From: Bacillota bacterium
GTDB lineage: Bacteria > Bacillota > Clostridia > Lachnospirales > Lachnospiraceae
Direction: 5' to 3'
Assembly: GCA_023434365.1 (NCBI GenBank)
Contig: JAEYSV010000014.1
Span: 1-64,000, forward strand
Length of the DNA: 64,000 bases
The notes beneath the pieces were generated by a model, which was given only the letters and a program-made list of their open reading frames with translations, did not search any database and had not been told where the DNA came from. The position numbers were made by a program, and so were the translations under genes. Within the stretch, counting starts at the first letter, position 1, and every line of letters starts with the position of its first letter. Positions 41,299 to 50,883 of the stretch are shown here, piece by piece.

Positions 41299-43056
41299 AT
41301 GAGAAAACTGATAAAATATTTGAGAGGATATGAGAAGGAAAGTATTATCGGCCCATTATTTAAATTATTAGAATCTTGTTTTGAGCTGATTGTTCCTTTA
41401 ATTATGGCAAGCATTATAGATGTTGGAATTAAAAATCGAGATGAGGTTCATATCTACAAAATGGCGGGTATATTAGTGTTTTTTGCCGTTCTTGGTCTGG
41501 TTTGTGCTCTCACAGCGCAGTATTATGCTGCGAAGGCAGCATTTGGCTTTGGTACGGCACTACGTAACGCATTATTTGCTCATATCAATACATTTTCTTA
41601 TCAGGAGATTGAGCGTATCACTACTCCTTCCTTAATTACCCGTTTGACAAGTGATTTGAATCAAGCACAAAGCGGAGTTAATCTGGTACTTCGTTTATTT
41701 TTGCGTGCTCCCTTCATTGTAATCGGTGCCGTGATCATGGCATTAACTATTAATGTCAGGCTGACACTCATCTTTTTATTAACAATCCCATTTATTTGCT
41801 TGGTGCTTTATCTTGTTATGAAGTATACAATTCCAATGCATAAGCGCGTACAGCTAAAATTAGAAGCAGTGTCTCGAAGTACCAGAGAGAATCTGATGGG
41901 AGTTCGCGTGATTCGCGCATTCTCTAGACAACAGGAAGAAAAGATGCGTTTTGATCAGGAGAATCAGAATTTAAACCGTATTGCAATCTTAGTTGGTAAA
42001 ATAAGTGCATTACTGAATCCAGTTACCTATCTAATCGTTAATCTTGCAATTATCGCATTATTATGGTTTGGTGGTGAAAGCGTAAATGTCGGAGCAATTA
42101 CACAGGGAGAACTCATTGCCCTGATTAACTATATGTCACAGATTCTATTTGCTCTGATGGCACTCTCGTTTTTAATCATTAACTATACAAAAGCAAGTGC
42201 AAGTGCCGAACGAGTTAATGAATTGATGGAGTTTACACCATCTATGGTGGAAGGAAGCGTTACAAAAACACAGATGGAGGAAAAAATCGCCGATGCTTCG
42301 AATCAAGTGGAATTTGATAAGGTATCCTTTTGTTATTCAAAAGATACAAAGCCTGCCTTATCGAATCTTAGCTTTATTGCAAACGCGGGAGAAACGATTG
42401 GAATCATCGGAGGCACGGGAAGCGGCAAATCTACTCTGGCGAACTTGATTCCAAGATTTTATGATGCGACACAAGGAGAAGTTAAAGTAAATGGTGTTAA
42501 TGTAGCGGAATATACTTATGCAGCCTTGCGTGATCAAATTGGGGTGGTTCCTCAAAAAGCAGTACTATTTACCGGGACAATTCGCGAGAACATGCTTTGG
42601 GGTAAAAATGATGCAACCGACGAGGAAATCATCATGGCTCTTGAGATTGCTCAGGCGAAAGAATTTGTTTTTGCAATGGAGGGCGGGCTAGATGCGATGG
42701 TGTATCAGGGTGGCCGAAACCTAAGTGGTGGGCAAAGACAACGTCTTACGATTGCAAGAGCGCTTGTGAAGAAGCCTCCTATCTTAATTTTAGATGATAG
42801 TTCGAGTGCACTTGACTTTGCAACAGATGCTGCCTTAAGACAGGCATTAAAGCAGCATCTTTCGAGTACAACCGTTTTTATCGTTAGTCAAAGAGCAGCA
42901 AGCATGCTGCATGCAGATAAAATCTTAGTATTAGAAGAGGGTAATCTGGTGGCAGAAGGGACGCATAAAGAACTTCGTACATCCTGTAGTATCTATCAGG
43001 AAATATGCGAATTGCAGTTTGGAAAGGAGTCAAAAGAAGATGAACCATCAAAATGA
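41299..43056 (+). CDS. Heterodimeric ABC exporter, subunit with degenerate ATP site
   Basis: The 585-residue half-transporter has six membrane helices (about 15-300) and a C-terminal ATPase domain. Walker A is GGTGSGKST (about 371-379) and the signature is LSGGQRQRL. Walker B reads ILILDDSSSALD: the catalytic Glu is Asp500. The H-loop His is replaced by Gln531 (VSQRAAS). Both changes mark the non-catalytic site of asymmetric exporters such as BmrC/D, LmrC/D or TM287/288. AAGAGGAG precedes the ATG. Its end overlaps the partner gene by 17 bp. The substrate could be drugs, lipids or peptides; it is not readable from sequence. Confidence 0.9.
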   Translation: MRKLIKYLRGYEKESIIGPLFKLLESCFELIVPLIMASIIDVGIKNRDEVHIYKMAGILVFFAVLGLVCALTAQYYAAKAAFGFGTALRNALFAHINTFSYQEIERITTPSLITRLTSDLNQAQSGVNLVLRLFLRAPFIVIGAVIMALTINVRLTLIFLLTIPFICLVLYLVMKYTIPMHKRVQLKLEAVSRSTRENLMGVRVIRAFSRQQEEKMRFDQENQNLNRIAILVGKISALLNPVTYLIVNLAIIALLWFGGESVNVGAITQGELIALINYMSQILFALMALSFLIINYTKASASAERVNELMEFTPSMVEGSVTKTQMEEKIADASNQVEFDKVSFCYSKDTKPALSNLSFIANAGETIGIIGGTGSGKSTLANLIPRFYDATQGEVKVNGVNVAEYTYAALRDQIGVVPQKAVLFTGTIRENMLWGKNDATDEEIIMALEIAQAKEFVFAMEGGLDAMVYQGGRNLSGGQRQRLTIARALVKKPPILILDDSSSALDFATDAALRQALKQHLSSTTVFIVSQRAASMLHADKILVLEEGNLVAEGTHKELRTSCSIYQEICELQFGKESKEDEPSK

Positions 43057-44818
43057 GAAAGATATGGGTCGTATACAGACCTTAAAACGACTACTTAAGA
43101 TGATTCGGTCTTATTGGTTACTCCTTTCGATATCGCTTATCTTTGCATTCATTTCGGTTATTGCAACGCTATATGTCCCAATTCTGATTGGGCAAGGTGT
43201 TGATAGAATCGTAGGAGTCAACCAGGTTGATTTTGATTATATTCTCGCAATTATCATCAAGTTAATAATTGTGGTAATGGTAACCAATATTGCTCAGTGG
43301 TTTATGAGCTTATGTACCAATAAAGTTGCGTATCATACGGCAAGAGACATTCGCCAGATGGCATTTTACCGTCTGAATGGATTGCCACTTTCCTATATCG
43401 ATTCACTTTCTCATGGAGATATACTAAGCCGAATCACGACGGATGTAGATCAGATATCAGATGGATTACTGCTCGGATTTTCCCAGTTATTTACCGGGCT
43501 TATAACAATCGTTGGAACGTTAGGTTTTATGTTATCAATCAATGTTAAGATTACTGTCATCGTAGTTCTGATTACTCCAATTTCTTTGTTGGTAGCCAGC
43601 TTTATAGCAAGAAAAACGTTTCATTTATTTAATGAACAATCCGCAGTACGTGGAGATATGACAGCATACATTAATGAAATGATAGGCAATCAAAAGGTGG
43701 TGAAAGCCTTTGGTTATGAAGAGAAGGCGAAAGAGCACTTTGCAAAAGTAAATGAAGATTACCGTGAAGTTGGTATCCGAGCGTTATATTATTCAGCGAT
43801 TTCTAACCCAAGTACCCGGTTTGTCAATAGCCTCGTTTATATGAGTGTAGGGGTCGTAGGAGCATTTTCTGTAATACAGGGTCAGTTTTCTGTTGGCCGA
43901 CTTACTTCCTTTTTGACTTATGCTAATCAGTACACTAAACCATTTAACGAAATCAGCAGTGTTGTTACAGAATTTCAAAGTGCTTTGGCAAGTGCAAAAC
44001 GTGTCTTTGCAATCATTGAGGAGATACCAGAATCAACCTATGAGCGTCCTGTGACGACTCTTTCGAATGTAAAAGGAAGGGTAGAACTTAATGAGGTTAG
44101 TTTTAGCTATGACAAAGAAAAAACGTTGATTGAGGATCTGAATCTGCTTGTTTTACCAGGACAAAAGATTGCAATTGTTGGACCAACGGGCTGTGGGAAA
44201 ACAACGATCATTAACCTGCTTATGAGATTTTATGAGGTGGATCAAGGGAGCATCAGTGTGGATAACAAGAAGATTACAGAGGTAGCATTTGAGAATCTTC
44301 GCACGAATTATGGTATGGTTCTTCAAGAAACCTGGTTACGATCTGGAACGATTCGCGAAAATATTGCTTATGGTAAACCAGAGGCGAAAATGGAGGAAAT
44401 CATTGCTGCAGCGAAAGCCTCATATGCACATGGGTTTATCGAGAGATTAAAAGACGGTTATGATACTATCATATCAGAGGAGTCTACCAGCCTTTCGGAA
44501 GGACAAAAGCAGCTGTTATGTATTGCCAGAGTGATGCTTTGTTTGCCACCAATGCTAATACTTGATGAAGCAACATCAAGTATTGACACTAGAACGGAGT
44601 TAAGAGTCAGCGAAGCATTTACAAAAATGATGGCTAATAGAACGAGTTTCATCGTTGCACATAGGCTTTCTACGATTCAGAATGCAGATATTATCCTTGT
44701 GATGAAAAGTGGTAAAATTATCGAACAGGGGAATCATCAGTCGTTGATGAAGAAAAATGGTTTCTATGCCAATCTTTATCAAAGTCAGTTTCTACACATT
44801 GAACAAGCGGTATCTTGA
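43040..44818 (+). CDS. Heterodimeric ABC exporter, catalytic subunit
   Basis: The half-transporter of about 592 residues has six helices and an ATPase domain with intact catalytic residues: Walker A GPTGCGKTT, Walker B MLILDEATSSID with Glu510, and H-loop His541 (VAHRLST). Its signature reads LSEGQKQLL, with Glu replacing the second Gly, the deviation expected in the subunit that faces the partner's degenerate site. The ATG at 43040 is 10 nt after AAGGAG and lies within the end of the first subunit gene, giving coupled synthesis in equal amounts. The hydrophobic region includes ITTDVDQISDGLLLGFSQLF. Confidence 0.9.
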   Translation: MNHQNEKDMGRIQTLKRLLKMIRSYWLLLSISLIFAFISVIATLYVPILIGQGVDRIVGVNQVDFDYILAIIIKLIIVVMVTNIAQWFMSLCTNKVAYHTARDIRQMAFYRLNGLPLSYIDSLSHGDILSRITTDVDQISDGLLLGFSQLFTGLITIVGTLGFMLSINVKITVIVVLITPISLLVASFIARKTFHLFNEQSAVRGDMTAYINEMIGNQKVVKAFGYEEKAKEHFAKVNEDYREVGIRALYYSAISNPSTRFVNSLVYMSVGVVGAFSVIQGQFSVGRLTSFLTYANQYTKPFNEISSVVTEFQSALASAKRVFAIIEEIPESTYERPVTTLSNVKGRVELNEVSFSYDKEKTLIEDLNLLVLPGQKIAIVGPTGCGKTTIINLLMRFYEVDQGSISVDNKKITEVAFENLRTNYGMVLQETWLRSGTIRENIAYGKPEAKMEEIIAAAKASYAHGFIERLKDGYDTIISEESTSLSEGQKQLLCIARVMLCLPPMLILDEATSSIDTRTELRVSEAFTKMMANRTSFIVAHRLSTIQNADIILVMKSGKIIEQGNHQSLMKKNGFYANLYQSQFLHIEQAVS

Positions 44819-44869
44819 GTTTTAACGGATGAAAGCGTATAATATAAAAAAATTAAAAGGGGCGATTTT

Positions 44870-45349
44870 ATGAAACTCTATATAAAACAACGTGTGTTTA
44901 GTATTGGTGATAAATATGATGTCTATGATGAATATCAAAACCCTGTATTTCAAGTACAAAGTGAGATATTTACGCTTGCTGCAAAGATTCATATTAATGA
45001 TAACTTTGGAAATGAAATCTACTATATTCAACGTAAAGTGTTTAGCTTCATGGCTCAGTATGAGATTTACCACAAAGGGGTTCTTAGTGCCAGATTAAAG
45101 CAGAATTTCTCATTCTTTAGGGGTAAGTTATCAATTGAGAGTGAGTATGGTGACTTTCAGATTGAAGGTAATCTAATTGGGCATGAGTATGTGGTATATC
45201 AAAATGGCAGGGTATTAGGAAGTGTTCTTAAAAAATGGTTATCCTGGTCTGATGTATATGAGTTAACGATTACCGATCAAAATGATGCGGCTTTTTTTGC
45301 AGCCGTAGTAATCGCAATTGATAATTGTCTTCATAATGATAAAAAGTAA
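44870..45349 (+). CDS. LURP-one-related (YxjI-like) family protein
   Basis: The 159-residue protein is predicted all-beta and begins MKLYIKQRVFSIGDKYDVYDE, the usual start of the LURP-one/DUF567 (YxjI) family. The repeated beta motif (FQVQSEIFTLAAKIHI, YYIQRKVFSFMAQYEIY) gives the Tubby-like 12-strand barrel around a hydrophobic helix, here KWLSWSDVYELTI...AFFAAVVIAID near the C-terminus. Tubby-fold proteins bind phospholipids in eukaryotes; the bacterial role is unknown. AAAGGGGCG precedes the ATG. It is 51 bp after the exporter pair, so co-transcription is possible. Confidence 0.8.
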   Translation: MKLYIKQRVFSIGDKYDVYDEYQNPVFQVQSEIFTLAAKIHINDNFGNEIYYIQRKVFSFMAQYEIYHKGVLSARLKQNFSFFRGKLSIESEYGDFQIEGNLIGHEYVVYQNGRVLGSVLKKWLSWSDVYELTITDQNDAAFFAAVVIAIDNCLHNDKK

Positions 45350-45392
45350 AGGGAAAGACTTAAGATAACCACAAAGTCTAATGGTGGAGTGC

Positions 45393-46217
45393 ATGAAACA
45401 TCAAAAGAAAATCCTTGTCATTCATGACCTGGCCTGTTATGGGAGATGTGCCATGACTGTAATTGTACCGATTCTATCGGCATATGGAGCGGAAGTAGTG
45501 CCGGTCCCTACTACGTTATTGTCGAGTAATGGCGCATTTCCTAATTATTATAAACAAGAACTTACGGAAGCCATGAGGGGCATTTTTCAACATTTTGAAG
45601 AACTTGAGGTAACATTTGATATGGTTATCATAGGTTATCTGGTTAATTATGAGCAGGCAATGCTAATCAAAGAAGTACTTCCAAAACTGATGAAGCCAGA
45701 TGCCTTGGTAATATTAGATCCTATCATGGGAGATAACAAACGATTGTATTCGGTGACCTCAAACGAAGTTGTCAAAGGATATCAGGAGCTAGTTAGGGTA
45801 GCAGATATGATAACTCCGAATGTTACAGAATGCCTGGCTTTGATTAATGAGGATTTGTCGAGTGAAGTTAGTACTAGCAAACTGATTGAGAGATTAAAGA
45901 CTGCAGGAGCAAAGAATATCATTATTACGAGTGTGACCAAAAAGGATCAGCTCACCAATGTAGTATCGCTACTTGATAATGAGATTGTGAGTTTGCCAGT
46001 GAATAGGATAGAAGATCAAAGAAGTGGTACAGGAGATGTGTTTTTAGGAGTATTAGCAGGGGAACTAGCCAATGGAGAAGAGGCAATAAGTGCTGTGCGT
46101 TATGCAGCGGACTTTATTAGCGAAACATTAACAGATACTTTAACCTATGAACTACCATCAAACCGTGGAGTTGTATTTGAAAAAAGCCTTAAGAAACTCA
46201 CCAAAAGAATTCCCTAA
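45393..46217 (+). CDS. Pyridoxal/pyridoxamine kinase (PdxK/PdxY-like)
   Basis: The ribokinase-superfamily protein of about 274 residues starts KILVIHDLACYGRCAMTV, the family's substrate-binding N-terminus. It continues with LDPIMGDNKRLY (about residue 110), ITPNVTECL and the C-terminal anion-hole motif RSGTGDVFLGVLAGEL, whose Asp is the catalytic base. It phosphorylates pyridoxal, pyridoxamine or pyridoxine to salvage vitamin B6. Close clostridial homologues use the same HDL...GR start. The start is taken at 45393 (MKHQKK); the upstream ATG at 45381 has no ribosome site, though GGAG is rather close to the chosen one. Its 3' end shares a hairpin with the convergent amidase gene. Confidence 0.85.
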   Translation: MKHQKKILVIHDLACYGRCAMTVIVPILSAYGAEVVPVPTTLLSSNGAFPNYYKQELTEAMRGIFQHFEELEVTFDMVIIGYLVNYEQAMLIKEVLPKLMKPDALVILDPIMGDNKRLYSVTSNEVVKGYQELVRVADMITPNVTECLALINEDLSSEVSTSKLIERLKTAGAKNIIITSVTKKDQLTNVVSLLDNEIVSLPVNRIEDQRSGTGDVFLGVLAGELANGEEAISAVRYAADFISETLTDTLTYELPSNRGVVFEKSLKKLTKRIP

Positions 46218-46222
46218 GGCTT
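46184..46222. terminator. Hairpin at the convergent pdx-kinase/amidase junction
   Basis: AAGCCTTA (46184-46191) pairs with TAAGGCTT (46215-46222). The hairpin includes the kinase stop codon and lies 5 bp from the amidase stop; the tail is weak. Confidence 0.45.
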
Positions 46223-46226
46223 GTAA

Positions 46227-46805
46227 CTAATTAATCTGAGGTAAATCAAGGAAATTTAGTAAACCAACATAGATACCGTAAGCAAATTGATACTGATCAT
46301 TTCTTAGTTTTTCAGCATCACTTTCATTGGATAGATAAGCCAATTCTACTAATACTGCTGGCATTGATGTTCTTCTAAGAACATAAAGTGCTGGGTTGGT
46401 TCGGACGCCATTGTCTTTTGTTCCGACACGACGCACTATTTCATCTAAGATCTCCCTGGCAAGCTCAGCTGACTTAGTTCCAGTTTTGTAAATATAAACC
46501 TCCGTTCCATTAATTGCAGGGTTAACGTTGGCATTGCCATGGATGCTGATAAAATAATCTGCTGGCCAGCTGTTCGCCATTTCTACACGTTCCCGAAGAC
46601 TAGAAGCATTGGTTGTTCCAAGTACTGCTTCTGGGTTAGGTCTTGATAGACGGGCCTCAAAGCGGTCATCTGCATCCAAAATATCAAATAAATATGCACC
46701 AACCTGATAGGTGATATCCTGTTCCATAAGTCCAAAGCCTACAGCACCAGTATTATGATAACCGGTAGGGTTATGCCCTTGATCTATGAATATTTTTATG
46801 GCCAA
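46227..46805 (-). CDS. N-acetylmuramoyl-L-alanine amidase (Amidase_3), no signal peptide
   Basis: The 192-residue protein is a bare Amidase_3 domain. Zinc ligands are His11 (DQGHN), Glu28 (LMEQD) and His89 (SIHGN); the catalytic Glu is Glu154 (LVELAYLSN). It should cut the bond between MurNAc and L-Ala. Translation begins at a TTG after AAAGGATGTG, and there is no leader sequence, so it is either cytoplasmic, released by another route, or used in the mother cell or at lysis. CwlD-like enzymes usually have a signal. It is divergent from a MATE gene. Confidence 0.85.
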   Translation of the reverse strand: MAIKIFIDQGHNPTGYHNTGAVGFGLMEQDITYQVGAYLFDILDADDRFEARLSRPNPEAVLGTTNASSLRERVEMANSWPADYFISIHGNANVNPAINGTEVYIYKTGTKSAELAREILDEIVRRVGTKDNGVRTNPALYVLRRTSMPAVLVELAYLSNESDAEKLRNDQYQFAYGIYVGLLNFLDLPQIN

Positions 46806-47083
46806 AATCTCACATCCTTTCTATGATATTGTTGATGATGACTAGAGTTAGCTCATAACGTATTCAATTACAATATCATAATATTCAGAATGAGAGTTAC
46901 TGTTACCTAAAATGTAAGGAAGTAAGTGAAGGAATGGTCATATTAATAAGTCAATATATCATAATCCACATTAATAAGGATGGTATATTCCATTTATTCT
47001 AGTGCTTCTTGTAGTAAGATAATAAGGTTAAAGCTAAGCATAATCAATCAAAAGAGAAGTAGCATACTGCAAGGAGGCACAAA

Positions 47084-48451
47084 ATGTTTCGTAGACTACA
47101 TAATTCATCAAAGGATATGACAGAAGGAAGTCCTTTAAAACTCATACTAACATTTGCGATACCAATGTTAATCGGGAATATATTTCAACAGTTTTACAAT
47201 ATGGTAGATGCTATCGTAGTAGGCCGTTATGAAGGAGAAAATGCCTTAGCAGCAGTAGGTACCAGTACATCACCGAACTTTTTAATCTTTTCGTTAATAG
47301 TTGGTCTGTCCACCGGATTGTCAATTATTATATCACAATATTATGGAGCGAAGGATTACGAAAATGTAAGAAAGACCTTTGCGACTGCTTCGTTTACCAT
47401 ATTTGGAGCTGCATTACTTATGAGTGCAATTGGTTTCTTTGCTGCAAGGCCCATTCTGATATTCTTAAATGCACCTGCCAATGTGTTAGAGGATGCTACG
47501 CTTTATATGAAGATTTCTTCACTTGGTATCATTGGAGTAAGCTTCTATAATATGATTGCCTCTACACTTCGAGCACTTGGAGATAGCATTACTCCGTTAC
47601 TTTTTTTGATTCTTGCAAGTATAATGAATGCAGTACTTGACATATTATTTGTATACGTCTTCCATATGGGAGTAGCCGGAGTTGCGATTGCAACCATTAT
47701 TGCCCAAATTAGTTCAGCGTTAGGCTGTATTATTTATGCATTTAAGAAGATGACAATTCTTAGGTTATCAAAAAGTGAGTTTCGGCCTGATAAGGCCATA
47801 TTCAAAAAATGTATTAAGCTTGGTCTACCAGTAGCGTTACAAAATTCCTTTATCGCATGTTCTAATATGGCTCTGCAGGGAATAATAAATGGATATGGAG
47901 AGTCATATATAGCAGCGAATGTGGCGGAGAATAAAATTGACTCTATAGTTTATATGCCTTCCTCATCGCTTGGTATGGCACTCAGTACCTTTGCCGGTCA
48001 GAATGTAGGAGCAGGAAAACCAGAACGAGTTAAACAAGGTTTTCGTGCAGCAATGAAAATTATCATCGGATATTGTCTATTTATGACACTATTTATGTAT
48101 TTTGCAAGTCCATATTTGGTTAGAATCTTTACGAAAAGCGATTTTGTTGTGGAATTAGGAACTAGCGCATTACGTATCACCTGCTTTTTCTATCTCTTTG
48201 TAAGTACAATATTTATCTCACGGAGTTTGTTAAGTGGTGCTGGAGATGTAAAAGTACCAATGGTTATGGGTATATCAGAGGTAGTATGCCGATACGTTTT
48301 TGCAACGATACTAACAGCAACAAGCCTTGGTTACTTAGGAATCTATGTAGCCACCGCAATCAACTGGACAGTGACCTCTGCTATTGGTATGATAAGATAC
48401 TTAAGTGGAAAATGGAAATTAAAAGGGATAGTGAATACAAATCATACTTGA
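47084..48451 (+). CDS. MATE family efflux transporter, second copy
   Basis: The 455-residue protein has 12 helices and the DinF/NorM-like MATE pattern: PLKLILTFAIPMLIGNIFQQFYNMVDAIVVGR at the start, ASTLRALGDSITPL in the first half and GLPVALQNSFIACSNMALQG after the midpoint. This VDAIVVGR subtype differs from the MATE gene at 3302, which has a different N-terminus, so the two are not recent duplicates. AAGGAGG precedes the ATG. It stands divergent from the amidase gene. Substrate unknown. Confidence 0.9.
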   Translation: MFRRLHNSSKDMTEGSPLKLILTFAIPMLIGNIFQQFYNMVDAIVVGRYEGENALAAVGTSTSPNFLIFSLIVGLSTGLSIIISQYYGAKDYENVRKTFATASFTIFGAALLMSAIGFFAARPILIFLNAPANVLEDATLYMKISSLGIIGVSFYNMIASTLRALGDSITPLLFLILASIMNAVLDILFVYVFHMGVAGVAIATIIAQISSALGCIIYAFKKMTILRLSKSEFRPDKAIFKKCIKLGLPVALQNSFIACSNMALQGIINGYGESYIAANVAENKIDSIVYMPSSSLGMALSTFAGQNVGAGKPERVKQGFRAAMKIIIGYCLFMTLFMYFASPYLVRIFTKSDFVVELGTSALRITCFFYLFVSTIFISRSLLSGAGDVKVPMVMGISEVVCRYVFATILTATSLGYLGIYVATAINWTVTSAIGMIRYLSGKWKLKGIVNTNHT

Positions 48452-48477
48452 TAGTTTTATATTCGATATGTTAGAAT
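48448..48477 (+). promoter_or_regulatory. Possible promoter of asnA
   Basis: TTGATA (48448-48453) overlaps the MATE stop codon and is 18 bp from TAGAAT (48472-48477), 44 bp before asnA. No T-box was found. Confidence 0.4.
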
Positions 48478-48520
48478 ATAACGGTTAGATGTTAGAAATT
48501 GTTAATAAAAGGAGAAAAAG

Positions 48521-49531
48521 ATGGAACGATTAAATTTTCCGGTAGAATATAACAGCCAGATGACGATACGAGAGACAGAAATCGCCATTAAAACAGTGAA
48601 AGACTATTTTGAACGTGAATTAGCAAAACAACTCAATTTGACAAGAGTATCTGCCCCTTTGTTTGTAAAACCAGAGACTGGGTTAAATGATAACTTAAAT
48701 GGAGTAGAACGTCCGGTTAGTTTTGGAGTAAAAGAGCAAAATGATGCTGAAGTTGAAATAGTACATTCTCTTGCAAAATGGAAACGACTTGCATTAAAAC
48801 GGTACGATTTTGCAGAAGGCGAAGGTTTGTACACAGACATGAACGCAATTCGTCGTGATGAAGATACGGATAATATTCATTCTATTTTTGTTGACCAGTG
48901 GGACTGGGAACGAGTGATATTAAAAGAAAATCGTACGATCGAGACGCTAAAAGAGACGGTTTCTAAAGTATATGAAGCTCTAAAAAATACGGAAAACTAT
49001 ATCTCAACTATATATCCTTTTATAACGCCAATTTTACCTGAGGAGATTACTTTTATCACATCACAAGAGCTTGAAGATAGATACCCTGATTTAACACCAA
49101 AACAAAGAGAACGTGAGATTAGCATTGAAAAAAGAGCAGTATTTATTATGCAGATAGGTGGATTATTAGCCTCTGGAGAACGCCACGATGGCAGAGCACC
49201 GGATTATGATGATTGGAAACTAAATGGTGACATTTTAGTCTATTATCCGGTTTTAGATATCGGTCTTGAGCTCTCCTCTATGGGAATTAGGGTAGACGAA
49301 GATTCCTTAATGGTTCAGTTAAAAGCAAGTAATGAAGAAGCTCGTAAAGAGTTACCATTTCAGAAGGCTATTTTAGACAAAGAGCTGCCTTACACGGTTG
49401 GTGGTGGAATTGGACAGTCCAGAATCTGTATGTTTTTCTTAAGAAAAGCTCATATCGGTGAAGTTCAGGCATCTATCTGGCCTGAGGAAACCATCAGATT
49501 ATGTGAAGAGCATAATATATCACTGTTATAA
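48521..49531 (+). CDS. asnA: Aspartate--ammonia ligase
   Basis: The 336-residue enzyme matches AsnA along its length: NLTRVSAPLFVKPETGLNDNLNG (about 37-59), SLAKWKRLAL (about 85), LYTDMNAIRRDED (about 105) and VGGGIGQSRICMFFLRKAHIGEVQ near the end. It makes asparagine from aspartate, ammonia and ATP by a class II aminoacyl-tRNA-synthetase fold. AAAAGGAG precedes the ATG. The histidine-phosphatase gene follows at 38 bp, and maf after that, so these may form a transcript. Confidence 0.96.
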   Translation: MERLNFPVEYNSQMTIRETEIAIKTVKDYFERELAKQLNLTRVSAPLFVKPETGLNDNLNGVERPVSFGVKEQNDAEVEIVHSLAKWKRLALKRYDFAEGEGLYTDMNAIRRDEDTDNIHSIFVDQWDWERVILKENRTIETLKETVSKVYEALKNTENYISTIYPFITPILPEEITFITSQELEDRYPDLTPKQREREISIEKRAVFIMQIGGLLASGERHDGRAPDYDDWKLNGDILVYYPVLDIGLELSSMGIRVDEDSLMVQLKASNEEARKELPFQKAILDKELPYTVGGGIGQSRICMFFLRKAHIGEVQASIWPEETIRLCEEHNISLL

Positions 49532-49569
49532 TAAATGGAGAATGCGAAAGACAACTAGGAGACAGAACA

Positions 49570-50226
49570 ATGAATATTTATCTGATTCGACATGCCAGGC
49601 AGGCTTCTACCTTATGTAATGTTAATGTCTCTTTGTCAGAGGCTGGTGAAAGCCAAGCCAGGCTACTAGCTAAGCGGTTAGAACATTATTCCATTGATGC
49701 GATATATTCCAGTGATTTATTACGTGCCGTCGAGACTGCCGGTATAATAAACAAGCATTTAATTAAGACAGTAGGGCGAAGATGCCCCTATGTAATATCT
49801 AAGTCATTGCGGGAGTTTGATTATGGGGAATTAGAGGGTATTGAAAATGATGAGGTAAAGAAACAATACCACGAGTTTTTTGAAGAAAGAGATAAATATG
49901 AAAGGGATCTGAAGTTTCCAGGGGGAGAGTGTGGGCAGCAGGTTTTTGAGCGCGCATATCAGGAATTGCTAGGGATGACAGATGAAAAGTATCAGAACAT
50001 AGCAGTAGTAACTCATGGAGGAACAATTAGGTCCCTTTTGACCGGCTTGCTTGGGCTTGACCAAGCAAAAAAACTGTTATTTGGTCTTACTTTAGAAAAC
50101 TGTAGTATCACTCAGTTATACTATAACAAACATAATAAGCGATTTTACTTAGAACGGTTCAATGATTTTGCACATTTGGAGGGTCATCAGGAGCTGTTAC
50201 GTAGGAATTGGACAAAGGAGAATTAA
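49570..50226 (+). CDS. Histidine phosphatase family protein
   Basis: The 218-residue protein has the phosphoglycerate-mutase-like catalytic start LIRHARQAST with phospho-acceptor His8. The usual RHGE is here RHAR. The conserved acidic residue is in REFDYGELEG and the second His is in VVTHGGTIRSLL. Members include alpha-ribazole phosphatases and phosphoglycerate mutases; no cobalamin genes adjoin it, so it is best called a broad-specificity phosphatase. Its stop is 3 bp from the maf start, which suggests a co-transcribed pair of phosphate-hydrolysing housekeeping enzymes. Confidence 0.85.
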   Translation: MNIYLIRHARQASTLCNVNVSLSEAGESQARLLAKRLEHYSIDAIYSSDLLRAVETAGIINKHLIKTVGRRCPYVISKSLREFDYGELEGIENDEVKKQYHEFFEERDKYERDLKFPGGECGQQVFERAYQELLGMTDEKYQNIAVVTHGGTIRSLLTGLLGLDQAKKLLFGLTLENCSITQLYYNKHNKRFYLERFNDFAHLEGHQELLRRNWTKEN

Positions 50227-50229
50227 TAT

Positions 50230-50838
50230 ATGCACAAAGTAATATTAGCTTCGAATTCACCGAGAAGAAAAGAAATCCTAAAGCAGGCAGGCATCAAGTT
50301 TGAAGTATTACCTAGTACAAAGGAAGAAATAATTACAAAACGTATGCCAGAAGATGTAGTAAAAGAATTATCAGCGCTTAAGGCCCATGATATCGCAATG
50401 CAAACGGACGAAAGTGCGATTATTATTGGAGCAGATACCATTGTTGTCATTAACAATCAGATTCTTGGAAAACCAAAGGATAAAAAAGAAGCAGAACGCA
50501 TGTTACGTCTGTTGCAGGGGAATACACATCAGGTTTATACTGGGGTTACGGTATTGGTACGTAATAAGAATGAAGACCGTACCGATTATTCAATGAAGAC
50601 GATTCAGTTCGTGGAAAAAACCCAAGTCAAAGTATATCCAATGAACGATAGTGCAATCATTGACTATATTACGACAGAAGAGCCGATGGATAAGGCAGGA
50701 GCATATGCGATACAAGGTAAATTCGCGGTGTATATTCACAGCATAAATGGGGACTATTATAATGTTATGGGATTCCCAATCGGCCGATTTTATTATGAAC
50801 TTAAGCGCCAGGGAATTGATATACTTACAAAAAAATAA
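50230..50838 (+). CDS. maf: Maf-family nucleotide pyrophosphatase
   Basis: The 202-residue protein begins HKVILASNSPRRKEILKQAG, the Maf signature with the phosphate-binding SxSPRR. The catalytic Asp lies in IIGADTIVV (about residues 68-76), and GKPKDKKEAERML and EEPMDKAGAYAIQG are also typical. Maf proteins hydrolyse non-canonical or excess nucleoside triphosphates (dTTP/UTP or m7GTP types) to monophosphates and have been linked to septum control. The ribosome site GGAGAA is inside the end of the phosphatase gene. CorA follows 45 bp later. Confidence 0.93.
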   Translation: MHKVILASNSPRRKEILKQAGIKFEVLPSTKEEIITKRMPEDVVKELSALKAHDIAMQTDESAIIIGADTIVVINNQILGKPKDKKEAERMLRLLQGNTHQVYTGVTVLVRNKNEDRTDYSMKTIQFVEKTQVKVYPMNDSAIIDYITTEEPMDKAGAYAIQGKFAVYIHSINGDYYNVMGFPIGRFYYELKRQGIDILTKK

Positions 50839-50883
50839 GAACAATAAGGAAGACGTTAATACCTTAACGTGATTAGGCGAAGT

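Noticed and set aside
41151..41333. 60-codon frame across the palindromic repeat and terminator
   Set aside because: It is made of the hairpin repeat, contains a terminator and overlaps the first ABC start; no ribosome site.
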